From Bernardetia sp042180575 (GTDB lineage: Bacteria > Bacteroidota > Bacteroidia > Cytophagales > Bernardetiaceae), in contig NZ_CP170094.1 of assembly GCF_042180575.1 (NCBI RefSeq), positions 372,001-436,000 on the forward strand: a stretch of DNA of 64,000 nucleotides, read 5' to 3'. Below are positions 8,162 through 16,199 of the stretch, piece by piece. The position numbers and the translations under genes are program-made. The notes below the pieces were generated by a model that ran no database searches, had not been told where the DNA came from, and saw nothing but the letters and a program-made list of their open reading frames with translations. Within the stretch, counting starts at the first letter, position 1. Each line of letters starts with the position of its first letter.

Positions 8162-9337
8162 CAGACTAAACGCACTATAAAATTAATAAAAAAGAGTTAA
8201 TTTTCGTTCTCACTTTTAATTTTTTCTCTTTTATGGTCAGTTTAAGCTCTTATTTATCAGAAGTTCCTGATTTTCGTAGGCAAAATAAAAATTACTTGCA
8301 CAATTTGCAGGATATTTTGCTTTTAAGTGTATGTGCTATTTTTCATGGTGCAGATGGTTATGAAGAAATAGCCGATTTTGGTATTGAGAAAAAGGAATTT
8401 TTACAAAATTTTCTACGTTTGCCTAACGGAATTCCTTCCCATGATACTATACGTAGAGTTTTTTTACACTTAGATAGTGCTTTTTTTAATAGTTGTTTTA
8501 TGGATTGGATTTCAGCTTGCATTAAAGATTTAGGTTTACCTTATCAGCAAATTAGTGTGGATGGAAAAGCTCTTCGGGGTAGTAAAACGGGGATTTATTT
8601 AGTTAGTGCTGTTGCTAGTGAACTAGGTTTGAGTTTAGGACAGGTTCAAGTAGAAGAAAAAAGTAATGAAATTACGGCTATTCCAGCTCTTTTAGGAATG
8701 CTTTATTTGAAAGGATATGTTGTTTCTTTAGATGCTATGGGAACACAACAAGCGATTGCTCAACAGATTATAGAGAAAGAAGGAGATTATTTTTTAGCCC
8801 TAAAAGGAAACCAAAAACATCTTTTAGAGCAAACAGAGCTTACTTTTAAAGTAGAAAAGGCTGATGATATATTTGAGACACAAGATTGGTCAGCAAGTGC
8901 TAATCAAGTAGTAGAATATAAAGTAGAGGTAAGTTCAAACTGTAAATGGATAGAAAATCTAGCTAATTGGTTAGGTTTAGTAACTTTAATAAAATTAACT
9001 ACAAATAGCTCATTACGAGGAGAACATATACGCTATTATATCTCAAGTATTAAAAATTTGAGTGCAAAACAAGCCTATAAATTAGCTAGAGGGCATTGGG
9101 CAATAGAAAATAAATTACATTGGCAACTAGACGTTATTTTAAAAGAAGACGAAAAAAGAAACCGAAAAGACAATTCAGTTCATAATTTAGCACTAGTCAG
9201 AAAAATAATACTAAATGCTGCTAAAATGTATGAAACTAAACTTAGCACTAAAAAAATGATGAATAAAATTAATTGGAATACAAGCTATGCTGAACAACTT
9301 TTTACCAAAATGTTCATTTAATAGTGCGTTTAGTCTG
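8162..9337 (+). mobile_element. ISAs1-family insertion sequence (1176 bp)
   Basis: The element ends in a perfect 17-bp inverted repeat: CAGACTAAACGCACTAT at 8162-8178 and its complement at 9321-9337. The 9-bp sequence AATCTTCTT flanks it on both sides (8153-8161 and 9338-9346), a target-site duplication of the length expected for this family (8-10 bp). It carries one intact transposase gene in the orientation opposite to the gene it interrupts. Perfect ends, perfect duplication and an intact transposase suggest a recent insertion. Confidence 0.95.
8233..9321 (+). CDS. ISAs1-family DDE transposase
   Basis: The 362-residue protein is the full length usual for ISAs1 transposases (also called H-repeat-associated proteins). 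It has the N-terminal 'VPDFRRQNKNYLHNLQDILL' region and 'GIPSHDTIRRVF'. The catalytic triad residues are the Asp of 'ISVDGKALRGS', the Asp of 'VVSLDAMGTQQ', and the Glu of 'GHWAIENKLHWQLDV', followed by 'RKDNSVHNLALVRKI'. The ATG lies 71 bases inside the left end. The stop codon TAA overlaps the first base of the right inverted repeat. No frameshift is seen, so it is probably active. Confidence 0.95.
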   Translation: MVSLSSYLSEVPDFRRQNKNYLHNLQDILLLSVCAIFHGADGYEEIADFGIEKKEFLQNFLRLPNGIPSHDTIRRVFLHLDSAFFNSCFMDWISACIKDLGLPYQQISVDGKALRGSKTGIYLVSAVASELGLSLGQVQVEEKSNEITAIPALLGMLYLKGYVVSLDAMGTQQAIAQQIIEKEGDYFLALKGNQKHLLEQTELTFKVEKADDIFETQDWSASANQVVEYKVEVSSNCKWIENLANWLGLVTLIKLTTNSSLRGEHIRYYISSIKNLSAKQAYKLARGHWAIENKLHWQLDVILKEDEKRNRKDNSVHNLALVRKIILNAAKMYETKLSTKKMMNKINWNTSYAEQLFTKMFI

Positions 9338-9728
9338 AATCTTCTTTTTCTAGTTTTCTATGTGTAATTTCTGCTAACGTATTATAAACAGGCTCAATTT
9401 TATAATTCAATAAATCTAAATAATAAAAATTGTCTTGTTGAGAATGTTGTTTATATTCTGTTTCTTGCCAATCTTTCGCTTTTTTCAGACGTTGAAGTAT
9501 CTGCTTTAGGTTTTGTCTTTCATACGTTTTGACATCTTCATTGTTCAAAAAAATATCTAATCCTTTTTCATCAAAAAATAAATTTAGACTTGGATAAGAT
9601 TTATTTTTCTCTATAATCAAAGAAAGCATTCGACGGAATACATCTACAATATCTTTTAAATCTTCAAAGTCTTGATAATTGTTATTGTTCCAAGATTTTT
9701 CATTAATGAATATTTCTACTATCTGCAT
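9338..9728 (-). pseudogene. 5' fragment of the IS-split unknown gene
   Basis: This is the N-terminal ~130 codons, starting with 'MQIVEIFINEKSW'. The product is charged and helical, without a recognised domain. The reading frame now runs into the IS end and stops after two foreign codons (Ser-Asp). The start lies 9 bases after the stop codon of the ATPase gene, so translation is probably coupled to it. Together with 7530-8161 it would encode about 338 residues. The tight spacing indicates that the product acts with the ATPase and the DUF262 protein. Confidence 0.85.
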
Positions 9729-9737
9729 GATTTATTT

Positions 9738-11096
9738 TTAAAGCCCCAAAATAGTATCTAAATCTTTTTCAGATTGATCAAAAAATCCATCTTTCCAAAC
9801 CTCTATTTTTCCATTAGGTTTTACAGGAATTTGGGTAAAATAAGTATCTTCATTATCGTGAAAATATAGAATATTTACATCTTCATTTGTAATTTCAAAC
9901 TCTTCTTGTTTTGCTGTAACCTGCAAACCATTCAAAATATGTTCACTATGACTTTCTATAAAAATCTGAACACCACAAGAAGCTACTTTTGCTAAAAATT
10001 TTGTCAATTCAGATTGTGCTTTTGGGTGTAGGTGTGCCTCTGGATTTTCTATAATCAATATTTCGCCTTCTTTTGCTATCAAACCAGAAACAATAATTGG
10101 CAAAATATAAGAATAGCCAAAACCTACATTGGTCGGTTTGTATTCTTTTTCTTTGATAGTAAACAAAATTTCATAAATATAAGAACCTTCTTCCACTTTA
10201 ATTTCTACCTCTGTATCAAATATTTTGCTTAACCATTCTCCGACTTGATCCTCCAATCTATTTATCCTCTTTCCTAAATATAATTTATCATTTACTAATT
10301 CTTCTTTTAATTCAAATAAAACTGTTGCTAAGTTTTCTCCTTTTTTATCGACACTTATAAAATCATTTAGATTTATTTTTTTGTAATATTCTTGTGAACC
10401 TAATCGGTCGGCTGCAATGTAGTGGATTTCATTGTAGAAATTCATATATCTAATGTACTGATAAAAGGTAACACTATCCTCCGAATAATCAGAGTGAATA
10501 TCTATTTCTGCATCAGAAATATTTGGTAGTAAACTTTTTAGTTCAATTAAATTAGGAGCTATATATACTTTTTCCTTAAAATGATTTAATTCAGTTTTCT
10601 TATATCCATCTACTTCTTCAGAAGATGTTCCCCAAACTAACGAACCTCTAAAACATAATTTATTTCTGTAATGACTTGGAGGATTTGTTCTAATCAATAC
10701 GTCTCTATATTCTTCTGGTTCTTCTAAAAGCTCATACTTAAATAAGATTTCCACTCTAGAAATTTCACTTGTTATATTAGAAACCATATATTTTGTATTG
10801 GTTGTTCCTTCGATTCTCTTGTTTTCATAATCAAAATAAATCTCCACCTCTTCTTCCAAAGCATTTTCACTATTTTTCAAATCTTCATACGTTCCCAAGT
10901 TCACACAATTTCCATTCAAAATAAGTTTATTTGTGTATTCATTGTGTTCTACACTTTGTTTCATCAATAGCATAGATTGTAGGAGCGTAGATTTTCCTCT
11001 TCCATTTATTCCTGTCAGTAGGTTTATGGTAGAAAGAGGAAAAGTAGTTTCTTCACGAAAACATTTGAAGTTTTTTAAACAAATTTCTTTGAGCAT
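9738..11096 (-). CDS. AAA/ABC-type ATPase, OLD-like, with DUF3696-type C-terminus
   Basis: The 452-residue ATPase has an SMC/RecF-like layout. Walker A is 'GINGRGKST' at 29-37, directly after the 'LKNFKCF' strand typical of this class. A long middle region follows, then an ABC-signature-like 'NVGFGYSYILPI', Walker B 'EILIIENPEAHLHP', and the switch His in 'FIESHSEHIL'. The C-terminus, 'GKIEVWKDGFFDQSEKDL', matches the DUF3696 tail as I know it. No TOPRIM nuclease is fused, so any effector must be a partner. It sits between a DUF262 gene (12-bp gap) and an unknown gene (9-bp gap). ATPases of this class recur in phage-defence and toxin-type operons; that role is inferred here. The frame is intact although both neighbours are broken. 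Confidence 0.88.
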   Translation of the reverse strand: MLKEICLKNFKCFREETTFPLSTINLLTGINGRGKSTLLQSMLLMKQSVEHNEYTNKLILNGNCVNLGTYEDLKNSENALEEEVEIYFDYENKRIEGTTNTKYMVSNITSEISRVEILFKYELLEEPEEYRDVLIRTNPPSHYRNKLCFRGSLVWGTSSEEVDGYKKTELNHFKEKVYIAPNLIELKSLLPNISDAEIDIHSDYSEDSVTFYQYIRYMNFYNEIHYIAADRLGSQEYYKKINLNDFISVDKKGENLATVLFELKEELVNDKLYLGKRINRLEDQVGEWLSKIFDTEVEIKVEEGSYIYEILFTIKEKEYKPTNVGFGYSYILPIIVSGLIAKEGEILIIENPEAHLHPKAQSELTKFLAKVASCGVQIFIESHSEHILNGLQVTAKQEEFEITNEDVNILYFHDNEDTYFTQIPVKPNGKIEVWKDGFFDQSEKDLDTILGL

Positions 11097-11108
11097 AAAA
11101 AAGGTGTG

Positions 11109-12209
11109 CTATACGTTTGATAAAATAGTTTTGGCTTTATTAATTTTCTGTTGAATATCTCTACTTGTATTTGCTTTTGAAATCAGACTTTTAGTATAAG
11201 TTGATTGTGAAATCAAGTCTTTATAATTTTCTTTTATTTTTTCTTTGTTTTTTTCTATAAAATCATCTCTCATATCATCTATAAAAAAACAAATATAAAA
11301 AATAATAGATAAATTATTTTTTTTATCATTAGATAACAATAGGAAATTTTCTTTTCCAAAAATAGAATAAGACAGTTTCATCATTCTTTCAAATCTCTCT
11401 TTTAATACTTCTATTTCATATTCATTTATGCTATTTATTTTCTTCATTCCTGCTTCTAAAAAATCATTCATATTTGTTGTATGAATATTATTTTGATATT
11501 GAAAAAACATAAACGATAAAATATATAAAATAATCTCTTGAGCTTTTAATGCTTTTTTTGAAAATATATTGTGTGTAGCTATCTTAAAACATTCATTTTG
11601 GGCTAATTCTTATAGCAAATTTGTTGCTTTTCCTCTTATAATAACATTTCTAATTTTTTGTTCCTCAAAACTATTTTGTCTAGCATTTATGCGTTTCAGA
11701 ATATCATAAATAATATTTATTTTTACAGAAGGCTGAAATAAAAAAATATCTAATAGTTTACTCTCAATTTTTGCTTGTAAACCAATGTGTTCTTTCAAGT
11801 CTTGATAATTTTTTCCATTTAGATAAGGAAGTCCTTTTAAGCCTGTTAATCTAAAATTCACCTTTTTGTAAGCATTTTTTTCTTTTATCTTTCCTGTAAA
11901 CAAAAGTAAAGTAAGAATTCTCTGTTGTCCATCTATTATAAGATTTTTATTTTCTACCGTCTGACTAAAAAAGAGAGCAGGAATAGGCAAATCTAAAATA
12001 ACTGATTCTATAAAACGACTCATTTTATTTTCTGACCAAACCAATTTATCTTCAGAAATAACATTAAGTATTCTATCTTCTTTGTAATACTGATTCAACA
12101 GTTCATAGACCTTAAACTTTTCTTCTTTAATTCCTACTTTAAAACCTCTCAAATCTTTTGGATAAATACTTTCTTTTTCTTCAAAAAGAGATTTCTGTGT
12201 AGTTTCCAT
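11109..12209 (-). pseudogene. DUF262 (ParB/GmrS-like) protein gene with an in-frame stop
   Basis: The N-terminal 199 codons carry the DUF262 hallmark 'LIIDGQQRILTLLLF' (the DGQQR nucleotide-binding motif of ParB-fold DUF262/GmrSD proteins) and 'SRFIESVILDLPIPALFF'. A TAA at 11610-11612 interrupts the frame, but the same frame continues at once with 'ELAQNECFKIATHN' and stays open to 11109. The two parts together make a 366-codon gene of normal length for a lone DUF262 protein. The stop probably replaced a Lys codon (AAA to TAA). It is first in the three-gene module; the downstream ATPase starts 12 bases after its end. A sequencing error cannot be excluded. Confidence 0.85.
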
Positions 12210-12243
12210 AGTTATATAATGTTTACTTTTTCAAAAGATACAA

Positions 12244-12288
12244 AATTCTCAACTATTTGTTTCAAACAGTTGAGAATTATTTTTTTTT
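12244..12288. terminator. Hairpin terminator
   Basis: AATTCTCAACT (12244-12254) pairs perfectly with AGTTGAGAATT (12268-12278) across a 13-base loop, with ten T residues after it on the plus strand and a weaker T-rich tail on the minus strand. It separates the DUF3160 lipoprotein gene from the DUF262 module, both on the minus strand, so its likely job is ending the lipoprotein transcript. Confidence 0.6.
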
Positions 12289-12320
12289 TGTAAAAATAAG
12301 AAATTATAGAAGAAAAAAAA

Positions 12321-14816
12321 TCAACACCCCGAACTATACATTACTTTTTCATTTGTTTTTGGTTTTTGTTCTCCTTCATACAAAATTGGATTCAGAAATT
12401 TTGGAAGGCTTGGTTTATCCTCTGTTTCCAAAATCTTTTGCCATTCTTCATCATTTAATCTTGTATTTGGGTCTTTTACAAATTCGTGATACCCAAAAGT
12501 TCCTCCACGAGTAAGATACAAATACCCTTCTATCTCTACAATCACAAAAATATCATTTACTTTTCCAACTCCTACGTGCAGGATTCCTTTCTTTTCTGCA
12601 TCAATATTATTTGTATAAATATCAGCTACCACAGCAATAGATTTATCTGTTCCAGTTACATTTTCCCAACTATCCAAATACGAAAGTTGATTATCAATAA
12701 TAGAAAGCGTAAACATTTCAACACTTCCACCAATATATTCTAGCTGTCTAAATTCTAATTCTGTTACTTTTTGATTTGCTAATTGCTTTTCAGAAATTCT
12801 ATTTAAAAACTCTATTTGTTCACGCATTTGAGTTGTTTTTTCTTCAAAAGATTTGAATAAATTATGTTTTTGTAATAAACTTTTATTCAAATCAACCAAT
12901 TCCAAAAGACGTTTCCAAAAAATAGCATTTGGTTCAACATAAGCCAATGTATAAGGATCTGGAGGCCCACCACCACCACATTCAGCAGCCATTGGTTGTT
13001 CTGCATATAGAATCGCATCGTGTTTGAGTTCTGCCCAAGAAGCTAGGCTTGTATTCAAGGTTTTTAAATCCCACGCATCACTTTTGAGGTGTGGAGGTGT
13101 TCTTTTATCATACTCAAAACTACCCAAAAGTGTATAAACCCATTTATTATAAACAGCTTCGTCCCATTCGTTGTAGTCTTTGAGTTTGGTTTGTAAACCT
13201 TCTAGTCTTGGCATATATTCGTCCCAATTTTCCTTTTCATTATACACTTCAAGTAGATTTTTTTGTGCTGCTTTATTTCCAAAGGCTGCAAAAACATCTA
13301 ATCCTTTCGGAAAAGGGCGTTTTGAAGGCTGTCCTTCTACGACTTCTACTAATCGCTGCAAAATTTCATTATCAACTAAATAGCGTTGAGGCATTAGATT
13401 AATTTTGTCTGGACAGGTTCTCTCTATTTCAGGTTTTATTTTATTGAGTGTTTTTGCTAAAGTCTGTAATTTGGTTCTGAGAGCCTGTAAGGGAGCTTTT
13501 TGGGTAAGTGTTTGAGGAGATTGAATGCCTATTTCTCCCAAAAGGTTAACGATATTGAGGGCAGAAAGATTATCAGGCTCTCCAATCAAAAAAGTAGTAG
13601 GTTCTAAAATTCCTTGATAGAGTTGAATTAATGATTTTCCTTGTGCTGACTTTTCGGTATTCAAAAAATGAGCATTGAGAGCCATTCTACGCAAATGTTC
13701 GTCTTTTTCTAAGCATTGAGGAACAGTTTGAATCCAAATCATAGCACGAAAATAATTTTGTAGTGTTTTTTTGCGTGTATAATGTCCACGAGGTTTGAAA
13801 AGGCTATAAGCAAATTTGGTGTCTTTATAATCCAAAAAATCTGAATTATTATCACGTTGAGCCATTACATTTTCTATTTCCTTTTTATAGAATTCTTTAT
13901 GTGCCTCAATGATAGGTTTATTTTTTTGATTTAATAAATGAAGTGCAATCGCAAAATAAGTAGAGTTCCATTGAGCAGCTTCTTTGAGTTCTGGGTTGGT
14001 TTCTGTTTGAGCTAGTTGATAGTTTGCATTGTATAATCCTTCACAAAGATTAGCAAGCATAGGCGAAAAATTTTCTTCTTCTAGGGTTCTCAAAACATAC
14101 ATAAAATACATGTGAAAAAGCTGCAAGTACATATCACTTGTTACAAAATGAGGTGTTTGACGATAATCATTTTCCTCATAAACATGAAAAAACTGAATAT
14201 TATCATTCGGAACAATCGCAAAACCATTTTGAGCTATTTTTTTCAAAAATCCTTCCTCTACATTTTCATATTGCCATAAATTCACAACATTATTAATATT
14301 TGGAACTGTTTTTCCATTAACTTCAATATAATTTTCTTTCTTTTTGGCTTCTTCTAAAGCCTTTATTTTATCGGCAAAGGCACTTTCTTCTGCATTTAAT
14401 GCTATTGGCTTTATATCTCCACCCTCATCTTCTACTTCCCAACGCTGCATCATTAAATCATCATACCAACCTTGAGCTGAAAAAAAACCACGTAAATCAG
14501 CATTCATAAATAAATAACCTTGTTTGGCTACTAAGGCATTTCGAAGCAAGCGAAGTTCTTCTAAAGATTTTGTACTCAAATCTTGATTGAGGTCAATATT
14601 ATAATAATCGCCTTTTAGAAGGTCTTTTTTGTAAGAAAGTGTAGCTTCTTCATTTGGAGTGGTTGATACTTCCGAATTTGTAGTAGTTGAAACAGAAGTA
14701 CTATCAGAAGAATTATCTTCTTTGATAGGTTTGTTTGTATCACAAGATAAAAAACAGATAATAAGAAAGGCAAAAGCCAATACAGAAATAAAAAGAGAAG
14801 TTATATTTTTTTTCAT
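12321..14816 (-). CDS. DUF3160 lipoprotein with YARHG-like domain
   Basis: The 831-residue protein begins with a lipoprotein signal peptide ending in 'CFLSC' (lipidated Cys25), followed by a Ser/Thr-rich linker. Residues about 80-125 ('LRNALVAKQGYLFMNADLRG', then 'FFSAQGWYDD') look like a YARHG domain, an extracellular cell-wall-associated module. The rest is DUF3160, with 'HVYEENDYRQTPHFVTSDMY' and the 'ECGGGGPPDPY' loop late in the protein. It is predicted to be membrane-anchored and exposed in the periplasm or on the cell surface. Function is unknown, though large DUF3160 lipoproteins are common in this phylum. Confidence 0.88.
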   Translation of the reverse strand: MKKNITSLFISVLAFAFLIICFLSCDTNKPIKEDNSSDSTSVSTTTNSEVSTTPNEEATLSYKKDLLKGDYYNIDLNQDLSTKSLEELRLLRNALVAKQGYLFMNADLRGFFSAQGWYDDLMMQRWEVEDEGGDIKPIALNAEESAFADKIKALEEAKKKENYIEVNGKTVPNINNVVNLWQYENVEEGFLKKIAQNGFAIVPNDNIQFFHVYEENDYRQTPHFVTSDMYLQLFHMYFMYVLRTLEEENFSPMLANLCEGLYNANYQLAQTETNPELKEAAQWNSTYFAIALHLLNQKNKPIIEAHKEFYKKEIENVMAQRDNNSDFLDYKDTKFAYSLFKPRGHYTRKKTLQNYFRAMIWIQTVPQCLEKDEHLRRMALNAHFLNTEKSAQGKSLIQLYQGILEPTTFLIGEPDNLSALNIVNLLGEIGIQSPQTLTQKAPLQALRTKLQTLAKTLNKIKPEIERTCPDKINLMPQRYLVDNEILQRLVEVVEGQPSKRPFPKGLDVFAAFGNKAAQKNLLEVYNEKENWDEYMPRLEGLQTKLKDYNEWDEAVYNKWVYTLLGSFEYDKRTPPHLKSDAWDLKTLNTSLASWAELKHDAILYAEQPMAAECGGGGPPDPYTLAYVEPNAIFWKRLLELVDLNKSLLQKHNLFKSFEEKTTQMREQIEFLNRISEKQLANQKVTELEFRQLEYIGGSVEMFTLSIIDNQLSYLDSWENVTGTDKSIAVVADIYTNNIDAEKKGILHVGVGKVNDIFVIVEIEGYLYLTRGGTFGYHEFVKDPNTRLNDEEWQKILETEDKPSLPKFLNPILYEGEQKPKTNEKVMYSSGC

Positions 14817-15144
14817 TAGAAAAGTAATTTGGTAAAAATTGTTTGCTATGATTTTATTCCAAAAGTTAGATAAAATAATTTAGAAAATGAATTTCTGAAT
14901 CACTTTTTGATGTAAAGAAATTCATTTTTATAACCCTCCCATTACTTTGTCTTTCAAACTATACAATTAAAATTATTCAATGATAATATTTGAGATACAA
15001 GGTATAATTTTCAAAAATAATAATTGATTGCAATTCTGCTAAATTACAAGCCTTAATTATTTGATTATTAAAATGTTATACACAAGCTACTTCGTTTTTC
15101 ATAGTGTTACAATCATTTTTTTTGAAATAAATTTTCAAATCATT
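14817..15144. other. Intergenic region with a 13-bp stem hairpin
   Basis: AAAATGAATTTCT (14884-14896) pairs perfectly with AGAAATTCATTTT (14916-14928) around a 19-base loop. It precedes the minus-strand lipoprotein gene and follows nothing on the plus strand, so it may be a leader structure. No gene is seen in the remaining AT-rich sequence. Confidence 0.45.
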
Positions 15145-15174
15145 TTGCAGTTTAGAAAAACATTCTTACCTTTG
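15145..15174 (+). promoter_or_regulatory. Bacteroidota promoter of the tRNA-Arg genes
   Basis: TTG at 15145-15147, a 19-base spacer and TACCTTTG at 15167-15174 match the phylum consensus TTG-N19/20-TAnnTTTG. The first tRNA starts 40 bases downstream. Confidence 0.75.
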
Positions 15175-15213
15175 CACTCGCAATAACAGCAAAGAATGTT
15201 ATTAATTTGTACT

Positions 15214-15287
15214 GGACTCGTAGCTCAATTGAATAGAGCACTACATTACGGCTGTAGAGGTTACAGGTTTGACTCCTGTCGGGTTCA
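15214..15287 (+). tRNA. tRNA-Arg (anticodon ACG), copy 1
   Basis: A full cloverleaf can be drawn: acceptor GGACTCG/CGGGTTC with two G-T pairs, D stem GCTC/GAGC, anticodon stem CTACA/TGTAG with loop TTACGGC (anticodon ACG, read as ICG), variable AGGTT, and T stem ACAGG/CCTGT. CCA is not encoded. Two normally invariant bases differ: the D loop is AATTGAATA rather than AATTGGATA (G19 to A), and the T loop is TTTGACT rather than TTCGACT (C56 to T). These two bases pair in the tRNA elbow, so the changes compensate each other. Confidence 0.95.
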
Positions 15288-15443
15288 CAACTTTATGTTT
15301 GTTGTTGGTAGAAATATCAACAACAAATTATAAAATTAACACAAAAATTAATAGTAAATTATTTTTGGAACTATTTATTATTTTAAGTAGTTTTGTCAGT
15401 AGTTACAAATTAATAAAAATCTGTAATTGTTCCTTAAACAAAT

Positions 15444-15517
15444 GGACTCGTAGCTCAATTGAATAGAGCACTACATTACGGCTGTAGAGGTTACAGGTTT
15501 GACTCCTGTCGGGTTCA
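15444..15517 (+). tRNA. tRNA-Arg (anticodon ACG), copy 2
   Basis: It is identical over all 74 bases to the copy at 15214-15287, including the A19/T56 pair. The 156 bases between the copies contain no gene and the flanks differ. The copies are probably processed from one transcript, which ends at the hairpin just after this copy. Confidence 0.95.
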
Positions 15518-15528
15518 CAAACACTTCT

Positions 15529-15576
15529 AAAAACCCTGTTTAGACACTCTAAACAGGGTTTTTTGTTTTTCCAAAG
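15529..15576 (+). terminator. Terminator of the tRNA-Arg transcript
   Basis: AAAACCCTGTTTAG (15530-15543) pairs perfectly with CTAAACAGGGTTTT (15549-15562) around a 5-base loop, followed by a T-rich run. It begins 12 bases after the second tRNA. Confidence 0.9.
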
Positions 15577-15621
15577 TGTGTATTTTTGTTATATATCATT
15601 TTATATCTAGGTCTGTACCAC

Positions 15622-15656
15622 AAAAAAACGCTTCACTCAAAGAATGAAGGGTTTTT
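15622..15656 (-). terminator. Hairpin after the T9SS sorting-domain remnant
   Basis: ACGCTTCA and TGAAGGGT pair with one mismatch; on the minus strand a run of seven T follows. It lies ~27 bases after the stop codon of the minus-strand remnant and is probably its original terminator. Confidence 0.5.
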
Positions 15657-15682
15657 GCTTGTCTGCTTTAATCTTATTTTTC

Positions 15683-15970
15683 TTATTCTAAGATAATAGA
15701 TTTAGAATAAGTAGCTCCGTCTTGATTGAAACGAAGCAAATACATACCTTTTGCAAACTCTGCAATATCAAGGGTAAAGGTTTGATTACCTTTTTCAAAA
15801 GTTTGTATTTTGATGACTTTTCCTATCACATCAAAAATAGAAACTTGCATATCTTCTTGTAATGCTACTGGAAATTGCACATTGAAAACTCCTGTACTTG
15901 GGTTTGGATAAACTGTAAACAAATCAGTTATCAATTTTTCTTCTCCAGTAACAACAATTGGTACAGAAAA
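15683..15970 (-). pseudogene. Orphan type IX secretion C-terminal sorting domain
   Basis: The frame encodes a type A T9SS sorting domain (TIGR04183-like): 'LFTVYPNPSTGVFNVQF', then 'VSIFDVIGKVIKI' and 'FAKGMYLLRFNQDG', ending 'SKSIILE'. Such domains form the last ~80 residues of large exported proteins. Here the open frame extends upstream only to a TAG at 15971-15973, with no signal peptide and no cargo domain, so the passenger protein has been lost. Sequence at 15964-15978 (CAGAAAACTAAACG) loosely resembles the end of the ISAs1 element, so an old insertion or deletion may have removed the 5' part (speculation). Confidence 0.75.
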
Positions 15971-16091
15971 CTAAACGAGCTATGTACTGAAAGTGCATAG
16001 TTTTAAACTAGCGTGCTTGGAAAATAAAACAATGAAAAAATATTAATACCAACTGCCTACATCACTGAAAAACAAAAAACGATTAAATTAA

Positions 16092-16122
16092 TTGTGAATC
16101 CGTACCAAACTTCTTACCTTTG
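16092..16122 (+). promoter_or_regulatory. Promoter of the enoyl-CoA hydratase gene
   Basis: TTG at 16092-16094, a 20-base spacer and TACCTTTG at 16115-16122 match the Bacteroidota consensus. The chosen ATG is 77 bases downstream. Confidence 0.7.
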
Positions 16123-16199
16123 AAGATAACTAATCTCACTAAAAAGTCATTTGAAAAAATAAATAGTTAAATCTATAAAACTATTTGAAATCTATTTAT

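Noticed and set aside
15288..15443. Integrative-element attachment site between the tRNA-Arg genes
   Set aside because: Both tRNAs are complete, the spacer is only 156 bp, and there is no integrase or partial tRNA repeat.
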